NCBI GenBank assembly: GCA_009937425.1 | Contig: JAACFO010000004.1 | Span: 1 to 64,000, forward strand | Direction of reading: 5' to 3' | From: Gammaproteobacteria bacterium | GTDB lineage: Bacteria; Pseudomonadota; Gammaproteobacteria; HK1 | Length of the DNA stretch: 64,000 nt | Program-made: the position numbers and the translations under genes | Notes under the pieces: generated by a model | Seen by the model: only the letters and a program-made list of their open reading frames with translations | What the model was told of the DNA's origin: nothing | The model's database searches: none | Part shown: in pieces, positions 19,353 to 29,500 of the stretch | Numbering within the stretch: position 1 is the first letter of the stretch | Layout: every line of letters begins with the position of its first letter

Positions 19353-20273
19353 ATGAAGCTCAATGTATCTTCTCCACCGCTGCGGATGCTGGTTCTCGCC
19401 GGCTTGCTGGCAGCGGCGGCGCCGCTCGCGGCCCAGACCGCGGTCTCCAACACAGAGGCAGCCACCACAACCTTGGTCATCGGCCCGGGCGCACCAGAAT
19501 TCACCTTCGACGCGGGCCCGACCACGGCCGGCTCCACGGCGGCGTCCGTGCTGGGGGCCGCCGGCACTTCCGCCGATGGCGAGGCAACCGTACTCGGTGA
19601 GGTAAAGGCCAGGGCAACTGCGGTCAGCGCCAGCGAATTCGACTTCGGAAATTCCAGCGCCACCGCCGGTTGGACCGCAACGCTCACTACCACCGGCATT
19701 GACCCCGGCGTGCCCGTGCCGCTGGATCTCACCATCGCCATCGACGGCAACCTGTTCGTCAACGAGGTCCCCGACCCATTCGGGTTCGGCTCCCCGGCCG
19801 CCAGCATGGAGTTGCTGGTCAGCTTTTTCGCCACTGACGGCACCGAGATCAACGTGTTCGGCGCGGGCGCCACACTCTCGGGATCCGGTGACCCGAGTCT
19901 CGATCCTGTTCTCGTGACGGCGGGCGATTGGGCGGCGGGCGACGTGAGCGATCCCGTCTGTGTTGCCCTCCTGGGCTGCACCTCGGCCATCAGTACGCTG
20001 GTGGATCTGGACGGCGCGCTCGATGTCGCCTTCGGCACTGTCTTCGACCTCTTCGTTATCCTCAACACCACCGCATCCGTCTTCGGCAGTGTGGCAAGCG
20101 CGAGTAGCGAGTTCTTTGATACGGTTTCCCTTTCGTTGACCACACCACTGGCCGGTCTGAGCATCGAACTGGTGGCAGAAGACGGCGGCCCAGGTACACC
20201 GGTGCCGGAGCCGACAACAGCCCTGCTAGTGTTGCTCGGGCTCGCCGGATTGCGGGCACGCCGGCGTCTTTAA
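19353..20273 (+). CDS. PEP-CTERM sorting domain protein
   Basis: Signal peptide plus C-terminal VPEPTTALLVLLGLAGLRARRRL. Confidence 0.88.
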   Translation: MKLNVSSPPLRMLVLAGLLAAAAPLAAQTAVSNTEAATTTLVIGPGAPEFTFDAGPTTAGSTAASVLGAAGTSADGEATVLGEVKARATAVSASEFDFGNSSATAGWTATLTTTGIDPGVPVPLDLTIAIDGNLFVNEVPDPFGFGSPAASMELLVSFFATDGTEINVFGAGATLSGSGDPSLDPVLVTAGDWAAGDVSDPVCVALLGCTSAISTLVDLDGALDVAFGTVFDLFVILNTTASVFGSVASASSEFFDTVSLSLTTPLAGLSIELVAEDGGPGTPVPEPTTALLVLLGLAGLRARRRL

Positions 20274-20473
20274 CGCGCGCCGGTTCCAACCCGGCGCTGA
20301 CCCGGCATTCGGATCCGTTTTTCGCTCCGGCTCCCCTGGTCAATCATAGAAACAGGCTTCTAGCATAGTCCGCCAGGGGTTTCTCCAGTAAGTCTTGGGG
20401 GTGGTCTCCGCCAAACGTCGCCCACTTGCTCTTGCCGTCGATCAGCGCACTGTCGATTACTTCGCCTGTGGAC

Positions 20474-20500
20474 AATCCGGGTCAGAGACCTATTTCTGGA
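20474..20500 (+). repeat. Dispersed REP-like palindromic motif
   Basis: aatccgggtcagagacctatttctgga. Confidence 0.65.
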
Positions 20501-20519
20501 AAATCCGGTTGTACCGTAG

Positions 20520-20533
20520 TTGACCTTCGTCAA
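20520..20533. promoter_or_regulatory. FNR-like palindrome
   Basis: TTGAC-cttc-GTCAA upstream of the 20600 CDS. Confidence 0.45.
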
Positions 20534-20599
20534 CAGGCATTCATCGAGGGCGAGGGAAAATTGCGGGGTGGGAAAACCCATTAATGTGCAGGAGGATAC

Positions 20600-21037
20600 A
20601 TGTTCGCGTACCCTTCCTTGACCACCCGCATCATCATCGGTGAGGTCGTCGGGCTTGTTTTCGGGCTTGCCGGCTTTATTCTCCTGCCATTTTTTTACCC
20701 GGAGGCAGGCTGGCTGCTCCGCTGGGGAATTTTGCTGTGGTATATGACGGTCGGCGCGATTATCGGCGTGTTCGGCGTCTACACGCGGCATCCGATCCTG
20801 AATTTCCCCATGCCCTGGTGGTTTCGCGCACCGATTCTGGGCGCCTGGATGAACTTCGTGTTGACCTTCTTTGCCTACGACACCATGGGGGAGGTGCTGG
20901 TCAGCATGTTCGGTGAACAGGGAGTAATGACTTCCCCGTTCTGGTTTACAGCCGAGGGCGCCATCATCGGGCTCGTTATCGGCTACGTTGCCACCCGCTT
21001 CGGTGGGGAGGGCAAGGAGGCAGTAGAGGGCGGATAG
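20600..21037 (+). CDS. Small integral membrane protein of unknown function
   Basis: 145 aa with about four hydrophobic segments. Confidence 0.7.
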   Translation: MFAYPSLTTRIIIGEVVGLVFGLAGFILLPFFYPEAGWLLRWGILLWYMTVGAIIGVFGVYTRHPILNFPMPWWFRAPILGAWMNFVLTFFAYDTMGEVLVSMFGEQGVMTSPFWFTAEGAIIGLVIGYVATRFGGEGKEAVEGG

Positions 21038-21085
21038 ATCGGTCTTGGTCCATCCGGCAGCTTTACCTGCTGGCGGTCGCGCCGC

Positions 21086-21850
21086 GTGAGCGCGTATGGT
21101 GTATCGATGTCGCGCTTGTCACATGGCACATTTCTCGTTTTCGCCGTCTGCTTGCTCCAGACGAGCGGGGCGCTGGGTGTCGACGATGGTTTCGCCGCGG
21201 CGCGGCAGGAGATGATCGAGGAAATTCAGGCAACCGTTACCGAGACCCGCCGCGAGACCGACAGGGCGCAGCTGGCCCCGAAAGTCATGGCCGCCATGGC
21301 CACGGTGCCGCGCCACGAGTTCGTGCCCGCGAAGCTGCGCGACGTCGCCTACGCCAATCGGCCACTCCCGGTTGGCCACGGCCAGACGATCTCCCAGCCC
21401 TATATCGTCGCCCTCATGACGGATCTGCTGGAAGTCGATAGTGACGCCGTCGTCTTCGAGATCGGCACCGGATCCGGCTACCAGGCCGCGGTGCTGGCGG
21501 AGTTGGCCCGGCAGGTATATACGATGGAGATTGTCGAGCCCCTGGCGCTGTCGGCGAAGGAGCGCCTGGCGCGGCTCGGTTACGGGAACGTCGAGGCCAG
21601 GTTCGCGGATGGATACTACGGCTGGCCGGAGAAGGGCCCCTTCGACGCCATCATCGTGACGGCGGCCGTCAATCACATTCCACCCCCGCTGGTGGAGCAG
21701 CTGGCCCCGGGAGGCAGGCTCGTGCTGCCCGTCGGCGAGCACTTCGCCGTGCAGCACCTGCTGCTCGTGCACAAGCTGGACGAGGAGCGCATAACGATCA
21801 GACAGATTCTTCCCGTGCGGTTCGTCCCGCTGACGGGTGGGCATAACTGA
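21086..21850 (+). CDS. pcm: Protein-L-isoaspartate O-methyltransferase, exported
   Basis: VPRHEFVPAKLRDVAYANRPLPVGHGQTISQPYIVALMTDLL...VFEIGTGSGYQAAVLAELARQVYTMEIVEPL; N-terminal hydrophobic segment. Confidence 0.92.
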   Translation: MSAYGVSMSRLSHGTFLVFAVCLLQTSGALGVDDGFAAARQEMIEEIQATVTETRRETDRAQLAPKVMAAMATVPRHEFVPAKLRDVAYANRPLPVGHGQTISQPYIVALMTDLLEVDSDAVVFEIGTGSGYQAAVLAELARQVYTMEIVEPLALSAKERLARLGYGNVEARFADGYYGWPEKGPFDAIIVTAAVNHIPPPLVEQLAPGGRLVLPVGEHFAVQHLLLVHKLDEERITIRQILPVRFVPLTGGHN

Positions 21851-21881
21851 CGAACGCCGCGCGATACCCTGTGAGTAACCC

Positions 21882-24353
21882 ATGCGGCGCGTCTATCTCT
21901 GCGTAACGATCCTGTCGGCAGGGGTCCTCGCCTACGAGATTCTGCTCACCCGCCTGCTTTCCATCGTCCAGTGGCATCACTTCGCCTACATGATCATCAG
22001 TCTCGCGCTGCTCGGGTTCGGCGCGAGCGGAACATTTCTAACATTCGCAGGGCGGCGCCTCGCGAAACGCTTCGATACCGCCTTCGCCGTCAACGCGGGT
22101 CTGTTCGCCCTGTCGTCCTATGCATGCTTCGCCGCGGTACAGAGCCTGCCGCTCAATCTCCTGGAAATCACCTGGGACACGGATCAGCTTCTCTGGCTGG
22201 TGCTCACATATGTGCTGCTCATGCTGCCGTTCTTCTTCGCCGCCAACTGTATCGCGCTGAGCTTCGTACGGTTCCCGGATGTTCTGGCGAGGATCTACGC
22301 CAGCGACCTGGCGGGCGCTGCGCTTGGCTGCGGTGCGGTGCTGTGGATGCTCCACGTCGCCACGCCCGGCGGCGTGCTGATACCGGTGGCCGCCAGCGGC
22401 GCGCTCGCCGCCGTCATCATCGGTATCGATGCGCGCTGGCCGCGCTGGACCGCATGCGCGGCGGTGATAGGAATCGCCGGGTACGCGCTGCACGCTCTGC
22501 CGCTGGATCTGCGCATCTCCGACTACAAGGGTCTCGCCCAGGCCAAGCGGGTATCCGGCGCGACCGTGGTCGCGTCGCCCTCCAGCCCCCTGGGCCTGCT
22601 GAGCGTGCTGGAGAACCCCGCCGTGCCCTTTCGTCATGCGCCGGGACTGAGCATCGTCTCGACTGCGCCGATCCCCGATCAGGTCGCCGTGTTCACCGAC
22701 GCCGACAGTGTCACCATGCTCACCCGCTACGACGGTGATACGCGGACTGTCGCTTACCTGGATCGCATGACATCGGCCGTTCCGTATCACCTGGCCGGAA
22801 TCGACTCCGCCCTGGTGCTTGGCGCGGGGGCCGGGGCGGATGTGCTGCAGGCGTTGTACCACGGCGTCGGGCGTGTGACGGCCGTGGAGCTGAACGCACA
22901 GCTGGTTGATTTCGTGCGCGATGAATATGCGCGGTTTTCCGGGGGGATCTTTCGTGATGAGCGCGTCGACGTGCAGATCGCCGAGGCGCGCAACTTCGTC
23001 AACAGGGACCAACGGCGCTACGATCTCATTCAGATGACTGCCCTGGATGCTTTCGGCGCGTCTGCCAGTGGGCTGCGCGCGTTGAACGAGAGCTATCTGT
23101 ACACCGTCGAGGCGCTGCAGGCCTATCTGGATCGGCTCAATCCCGGCGGGCTCATCGCCATTACCCGCTGGATCGATCTGCCGCCCCGGGATGGCATCAA
23201 GCTGTTCGCGACAGCCGTATCCGCCTTGAAAGTGCGCGGCGTCGAAGACCCGGGACGGCAGCTTGCCTGGATACGCGGCTGGAACAGCAACACGCTGATC
23301 ATCAAAAACGGCGCGTTGACCGGTGAGCAGATCGCCGCCATGCGTGCCTTCGCAGATGATCGACAATTCGACCTCGCATACTATTTCGGCATGTCACGGA
23401 GCGATGCGAATCGCCACAACATTCTCGCCGCGCCCCGATTCTACGATGCCGCCACGGCACTGCTCGGTCCCGAGCGCGACCGTTTCCTGGCCGACTACAA
23501 ATTCAACGTGGACCCGAGCACCGATGATCGGCCCTTTCACTTCCATTTCTTCAAGTGGCGGCATTTCCCGGAGATGCTCGCCCTGCGCGCCCGGGGCGGC
23601 ATGGGACTGCTGGAGCTCGGGTACATCGTGCTCGTCGCCGCGCTTTTGCAGGCAGTGGTGGTGAGCGTCGTGCTCATCGTGCTTCCCCTGCTGTGGATGC
23701 GCCGTAGCGATGGTGCCGGCGACAGCACATGGTCCCGCGGCGTACTGGTCGGGTATTTTTTATTTATCGGACTCGCCTTCCTGTTCATCGAGATCGCGTT
23801 TATCCAGATCTTCGTTCGCTTCCTGGGCCACCCGGTCTACTCGGTCACCGTCATACTGGCGAGCTTCCTGCTGTTCGCGGCGGCTGGCAGCCGCTTGACG
23901 GAAGCATTCGAAGACTCAGTGAGCGATGCACGCAAGCTCGCCATTGCCGTGTCGACTATCGCCGCGATCTGTGTCCTGTACGTGGCGGTCCTTCCGGCGG
24001 TGCTCACCCACTTCGCTGGCGTCGGCGGCATCTGGCGTGCCGCGATTGCCGTAATGCTGGTGGCGCCCCTGGCGCTGGCCATGGGAATGCCCTTTCCCCT
24101 GGGCATGCGCTCACTCACCGGCAGGCGATCAGACCTCATACCGTGGGCCTGGGCGATCAATGGCTGCGCATCGGTGGTGAGCGCCGTGCTCGCGGTGGTG
24201 CTCGCCATGCACTTCGGCTTCACCGCCGTGATCCTGAGTGCGGCAACGCTGTACGTGCTCGCCGCGCTCATCGGCTGGCGCGGCGTCCATGGCGGCGCCG
24301 CCACCGGGCCTGCACCGCTCCAGCATCCCGGTGGGCAGGTGCTGCCGGGCTAG
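21882..24353 (+). CDS. Membrane-anchored spermidine/spermine synthase-like protein
   Basis: N-terminal and C-terminal TM bundles flank a nucleotide-binding domain (ALVLGAGAGADVLQALYHGVGRVTAVELN). Confidence 0.82.
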   Translation: MRRVYLCVTILSAGVLAYEILLTRLLSIVQWHHFAYMIISLALLGFGASGTFLTFAGRRLAKRFDTAFAVNAGLFALSSYACFAAVQSLPLNLLEITWDTDQLLWLVLTYVLLMLPFFFAANCIALSFVRFPDVLARIYASDLAGAALGCGAVLWMLHVATPGGVLIPVAASGALAAVIIGIDARWPRWTACAAVIGIAGYALHALPLDLRISDYKGLAQAKRVSGATVVASPSSPLGLLSVLENPAVPFRHAPGLSIVSTAPIPDQVAVFTDADSVTMLTRYDGDTRTVAYLDRMTSAVPYHLAGIDSALVLGAGAGADVLQALYHGVGRVTAVELNAQLVDFVRDEYARFSGGIFRDERVDVQIAEARNFVNRDQRRYDLIQMTALDAFGASASGLRALNESYLYTVEALQAYLDRLNPGGLIAITRWIDLPPRDGIKLFATAVSALKVRGVEDPGRQLAWIRGWNSNTLIIKNGALTGEQIAAMRAFADDRQFDLAYYFGMSRSDANRHNILAAPRFYDAATALLGPERDRFLADYKFNVDPSTDDRPFHFHFFKWRHFPEMLALRARGGMGLLELGYIVLVAALLQAVVVSVVLIVLPLLWMRRSDGAGDSTWSRGVLVGYFLFIGLAFLFIEIAFIQIFVRFLGHPVYSVTVILASFLLFAAAGSRLTEAFEDSVSDARKLAIAVSTIAAICVLYVAVLPAVLTHFAGVGGIWRAAIAVMLVAPLALAMGMPFPLGMRSLTGRRSDLIPWAWAINGCASVVSAVLAVVLAMHFGFTAVILSAATLYVLAALIGWRGVHGGAATGPAPLQHPGGQVLPG

Positions 24354-24576
24354 TAGTGTGCCGAACTTCACCTTGCTGGATGTTCAGGAAACGGGTGCAG
24401 ACGCCTTATAATGTGGATTCGGAGCCGGGAATCTGGGTGGTTGCCGTGGCGCGATCCGCTTCGTGGTGGGACCGGATGCCATAGTTCGCGTTACAATTCT
24501 CCAACGGCACCAGGAGCGGATCTCGATGCACCGGAGATCGAACCTGAAGAAGGCTGAATATGGACGGACGAAAATC

Positions 24577-25158
24577 ATGATTTCACGTAGTTCGCTTGGC
24601 GTCGCTTCAGCGTTCGCCGTCGCTTTGTTGCTCGGCGCATGGTCCCCGATGAGCTCTGCTACGCTGAGGTGTTGCTACACCGGGGATGTCCTCGAAGCAC
24701 AGGCCGCGGACGTCGAGGTCAAGCTCGAAGATGGACACGTGACCTCATTCGGCGAGCTTTTCCCCGACTTCGAGCGATCGACTTCCTTCTTCCCACTCTT
24801 CTATCCCGTCTACCGACTCGATATCGCGCGTGTCGTCTACGCGCATCTGGCAATCAAGTTCATCAACTACGATGCTAACGACAACGGATTCATTGAGGAG
24901 CCGGAGCTCAACGTGCTGTTCATGGAGGAAGCGGCGCGTGGGCTTGATCACCCCGTCGCACAACTCGGTGGTGAAAGCCGCTTGCGGGCTATTTTCGTGT
25001 CGCCGGGAGATATCGACGGACTCATTCGTCTCGTGAACCGTCACAGATCCGAGATGAAACCAGACGCCCGCAAGACTTTTGACGAGATCGACTTATTGCG
25101 TATCGACTTTCGCCTCGACGGCACGCAGCCTGGAGAGCAGGGAGACGGGTGGTTTTAG
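24577..25158 (+). CDS. Secreted EF-hand protein
   Basis: Signal peptide MISRSSLGVASAFAVALLLGAWSPMSSA; EF-hand loop DANDNGFIEEPELN. Confidence 0.65.
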   Translation: MISRSSLGVASAFAVALLLGAWSPMSSATLRCCYTGDVLEAQAADVEVKLEDGHVTSFGELFPDFERSTSFFPLFYPVYRLDIARVVYAHLAIKFINYDANDNGFIEEPELNVLFMEEAARGLDHPVAQLGGESRLRAIFVSPGDIDGLIRLVNRHRSEMKPDARKTFDEIDLLRIDFRLDGTQPGEQGDGWF

Positions 25159-25187
25159 TCCGTAGGGGGTCAAATTTTGGACACCCA

Positions 25188-25238
25188 TTCGTCACGCGCC
25201 GGGACTGAGCGTCGTCTCCACTGCAAAGATCCCCGATG
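25188..25238 (+). pseudogene. Short duplicated fragment of the spermidine synthase-like gene
   Basis: ttcgtcacgcgccgggactgagcgtcgtctccactgc...gatccccgat closely matches 22630-22679. Confidence 0.55.
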
Positions 25239-25297
25239 CTGAAGACATCCGCCACCTGCTTCGCCTCGGGCGGCGTCCACTGCACTACCGTGAAAAA

Positions 25298-25311
25298 CTG
25301 ATCTCAATCAA
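25298..25311. promoter_or_regulatory. FNR-like site upstream of Usp gene
   Basis: CTGAT-ctca-ATCAA (9/10). Confidence 0.5.
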
Positions 25312-25469
25312 CATCGCGAAACCCAAGATGTCGGATACTCTAGTACCGTTCGTAGGAATGGCTGTGTCGGGCGCGTCGCGTCTATCTCCAGCCACATGAG
25401 GGGCCAGCGTGGGCCCGGTCTCTGTTCCTGGCTCCCCGGGGTTGGCCGAACCAGCAGGAGCACGCAATC

Positions 25470-26525
25470 ATGGAAAATCACAGCCTGTCCGACGACACGC
25501 TGGATTCCGCTGGCGCACAATCAGAGTCCGCCGGCATGTCTCGGGTTCTGGTGTGCCTCGATCGGTCAGAGCTGAGTGAAACCGTCCTTTCTTACGCGGT
25601 AATGCTGGCCCGCGCGATCGGGGGGTCCCTGACGCTCATGAATATCGTCGAGTCGTCCGGCGACACCACCTCGGAATCCCACGACGCTCTCGTATGGGAA
25701 TTGAAGCGTAACGAAGCACGCCAATACATGGGGCAGCTGCTGGAACGTATCAGACGCCTGGATGTTCCAGTGGACATTCAAATCGAGGAAGGCCGGGCGG
25801 CGGAACAGATTCTCGGCTTCGTGCGACAGCACACCGTCGACTTCGTGATTCTGGCGAGTCACGGTACCCATGGGCTCGCCGAATGGAGTCTCAGCAGCAC
25901 CGCCGCGAAGATCATCAGCCGCACGCACAGCTCCTTCATCATTGTTCCCGCCACGCCTGTCTATCAGCATGCGGAGCAGGAGTCATGCGTTCGGCGGATA
26001 CTGGTGCCGCTGGACGATTCGCCGCGTTCCCAGGCGGCTCTACCCCTGGCCGTGCGCATTGCCAGACAGCAGGACGCCGAGCTGGTCCTGGCGCACGCCA
26101 TCGAGCCCGCGAGCTTCCATCATTACTCCGGGATACCACACGCCGATCGGGAAACCGTAGATGCCGCCTCGTCGGTACTGGAATCCGTGGCACAGGAGTA
26201 TTTTCGCCAAGTCGCCGCACGCTTGAAGGGCGAGGGCATCAAGGTCTCGGTGGTCGTTACGCCCTGCGCCAGCGCCATCGAGCTCATCTACGAAATCGTG
26301 GCCAGAAGAAAAATCGATTTTGTCGCCATGTCCGCGCATGGATCCTCGGGCAGTGAACAGTTTCCCTTTGCACGCACCTCCTCTCACTTGATTTCCCACG
26401 CGCCCGTTCCATTGTTGGTCGTTCAGGATCTCGACCGAGAACAGATGTCGCGATGCCTGCGCAGGCGGCGATACGACAGCGCACCGCTCAAGGGCGGCAA
26501 GTCGACGATCAACGACATACCCTGA
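25470..26525 (+). CDS. Tandem universal stress protein (two UspA domains)
   Basis: RVLVCLDRSELSETVLSYAVMLARAIGGSLTLMNIVE; second domain RRILVPLDDSPRSQAALPLAVRIARQQDAELVLAHAIE. Confidence 0.93.
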   Translation: MENHSLSDDTLDSAGAQSESAGMSRVLVCLDRSELSETVLSYAVMLARAIGGSLTLMNIVESSGDTTSESHDALVWELKRNEARQYMGQLLERIRRLDVPVDIQIEEGRAAEQILGFVRQHTVDFVILASHGTHGLAEWSLSSTAAKIISRTHSSFIIVPATPVYQHAEQESCVRRILVPLDDSPRSQAALPLAVRIARQQDAELVLAHAIEPASFHHYSGIPHADRETVDAASSVLESVAQEYFRQVAARLKGEGIKVSVVVTPCASAIELIYEIVARRKIDFVAMSAHGSSGSEQFPFARTSSHLISHAPVPLLVVQDLDREQMSRCLRRRRYDSAPLKGGKSTINDIP

Positions 26526-26538
26526 GCACCAGCGTCCG

Positions 26539-29500
26539 ATGCATGGACGAGTCAATCATTCGAGGACCGCGCGCCCGGAGTCCCTGTTCCGCAGGCTGGG
26601 AAAACAGCATGCCGACATCCGTCGGAGCGACGATTCGATCTTCAGATCGCCGCTGGCGTCGGACATAACAAAACGTTTGCGCAGGATCTATCGGCACCTG
26701 CTGACCAGCGAAGCTATCCGCGAACTCCAGCCCCTGGCGAGCGAGTGGTTCCTGGACAACTATCACGTGCTCGTCGATGCCGCCGCGGTCAGCCATGAGG
26801 GCCTTGTTCCCGATTTCTACGAACGCCTTCCGGATGTAGTCAACGCACCCCGCGATGGTACGCCGCGTGTCTTCCTTCTCGCCCGTGAGCTGCTCGTCGC
26901 CAGCGAGCTGCGAATTGACGAACAGATGCTGCGCAGCTCCCTGTCTACATATCAACAATACGCGCCACTCACGGTGGCGGAAATCTGGGCACTGCCGATC
27001 ATGCTGCGTCTGGTTCTCCTCAGCGCAGGCGTATCGTCCATGGGGAAACTCCTGCCAGCGGAGCTCTCCTCCGATTACGACGTGCTGGCGGGTTGTGTGC
27101 AACCCTACATGGATGAGGAAACGACTATTTCACGCGTCATCCGCGCGCTGCGTCTGATCGCCGACATCAACTGGAATGCCTTTTTTGATTCCGTCAGTCG
27201 GCTGGAGGCGGAGTTGACGCAGGACCCTGCCGGCATCTACGCGAAAATGGATTTTCGAACCCGGGACCGTTACCGAAAGATCGTCGAAGAGCTCGCCTGG
27301 CGCACGGGAAGCGCGGAGATCGACGTCGCCCGCGACCTGCTCACCACCGCGGCCCGCGCGCCGTCGTCGGATGAGCGCCGCAGACATATTGGCTACTACC
27401 TGATCGACCGAGGCAGAGACGAGTTCGAGCGCGTTATGGGATTTCGGCCCCGAGGCGCCGAGCGCATTCGCCGGTCGATTCGAAAACATGCCACGGCCTG
27501 GTACCTGTCCTGTATTGCCCTGGCCGTATCGGCCTTCATGGTGGCACCGCTGTGGTTGCTCGCCCGGGATGAGCCGTCACACGCAACCTGGTTGGTCCTC
27601 GCGTTCCTCGCGCTCGTACCGGCCTGGAGTCTCGGCATGGGGCTGGTTCAATGGCTGGTGACGCGCATTTTCCGGCCTGACTTCCTGCCACGCATCGATT
27701 TTTCCAAAGGAATCACAGACCAAGCGAGAACCGTGGTGGCCGTTCCCGCCATGCTCGATAGCATCGAAGTAACCAAGCGGCTCATTCACGATCTCGAGGT
27801 ACGGTATCTGGCTAATCCGGATCCCAATCTGTCGTTCGTATTGTTGACTGACTTCGCGGACGCGACCGAAAGGGAGATTGCGCAAGACAACGTGCTGGTG
27901 AAGCTGGCGGAAACGCGAATAAATGCCCTCAATGACCGCTACGCCAGTGCCGGCCGGAATACGTTCTACCTTCTGAACCGCGAAAGACAATGGAGTGAAG
28001 GCGAGAAGATATGGAAAGGCTGGGAGCGCAAGCGCGGAAAGATTGTCGAATTCAATCGCTGGATTCTTGGCAATGGCCCAACGTCGTTCAAATGGCATTT
28101 CGGCGACACACGTGAGCTGCGTGGAAGCCGCTTCGTAATCACGCTGGACGCGGATACATTGCTGCCCAAGGGTGCCGCTCAGGCGCTGGCCGGCATCATG
28201 GCGCACCCGCTCAACGCAGCCGAGTTCGATCCGCAAACGAAGCGGGTGGTCGCCGGATATACCGTTGTGCAGCCGCGTGTCGAGATTGATCCCGCAAGCG
28301 AGGAGACTTCGGAGTTTACCCGTATCGTTGCCGGCGACATCGGCATCGATCCTTACGCACACGCCGTATCCGATTCATACCAGGATTTGTTCGGGACCGG
28401 TATCTACGTCGGCAAGGGAATTTACGATGTGGCAAGCTTTACCGCCAGCCTGGCGCACACTATTCCGCCCCGACGCGTATTGAGCCACGACCTCTTGGAA
28501 GGCGTGCTCGGCAGAGCGGGACTGGCGAGCGACATCTCCGTGTACGAGCATTTCCCACCTCATTACATTGCCTACGCCCGGCGTTTGCATCGATGGATAC
28601 GCGGAGACTGGCAGTTGATCCCATGGCTGTCTCCGCTCATTCCAGTTTCCGGCGGACGGCTGGCAAGAAACCCACTGCGACTCATCGATCGGTGGAAAAT
28701 CTTCGAGAACTTGCGCCGCAGTCTGTTTTTCCCCTTGCTCTTCGCCTTCCTGGTCGCGAGCTGGCTACTGGCGCCGTCGGCATTGATCGTGTGGACGCTA
28801 CTCGGCGTTTTCGCGCCAGCAGCGCATCTATTGATCGGAGTTGCATCCGGGCTCGTTGGTGGATTCCGGCGTTCCGAGCGGCGCGGCCTGTGGACGGCCG
28901 TACGCAGCCTCAGCCGGACCGATATCGAACGCTGGACGTTGTCCGTCGCCTTCACCTGTCATCTGGCGGTGGTAGCGGTAGACGCTATCGGGCGTTCTCT
29001 CACGCGAATGTTCGTCACACGCCGCCGACTTCTCGAATGGGTGACCTTCTCTGCGGCCAGCGCGCTCGCAAGGGCGGATTCCATGCGCAGGGTCATCTGG
29101 CTCGAGATGTGGATATCGATGCTCACGGCCATGGCCGCGCTCGCGTTGATTGCTATCGTCAGACCCACGGCTCTACCCTACAGCGCGCCTCTGTTACTCC
29201 TCTGGATTGCGGCTCCGGAGCTCGCCCGATGGCTGAGCGTGCCACCGAAAGACCCCGAGCATCCCACCCTCGATCAAACCGATCAGGCGAGCCTGCGGGA
29301 GCTCGCGTTCCGCACCTGGCACTTTTTCGAGTCCTTCGTGGGGCCCAACAGCCACTGGTTACCACCGGATCACTTTCAGGAATCACCGCGTGGAGAAGTC
29401 GCGCAGCGAACTTCACCGACGAATATTGCAATGATGTTTCTGGCAACACTGGTGGCACGGGATATGGGTTTCATCGGCGTAGCGAACTTCGTACGTCGCC

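Noticed and set aside
22038-23366. 442-aa minus ORF in the spermidine synthase-like gene
   Set aside because: Shadow ORF
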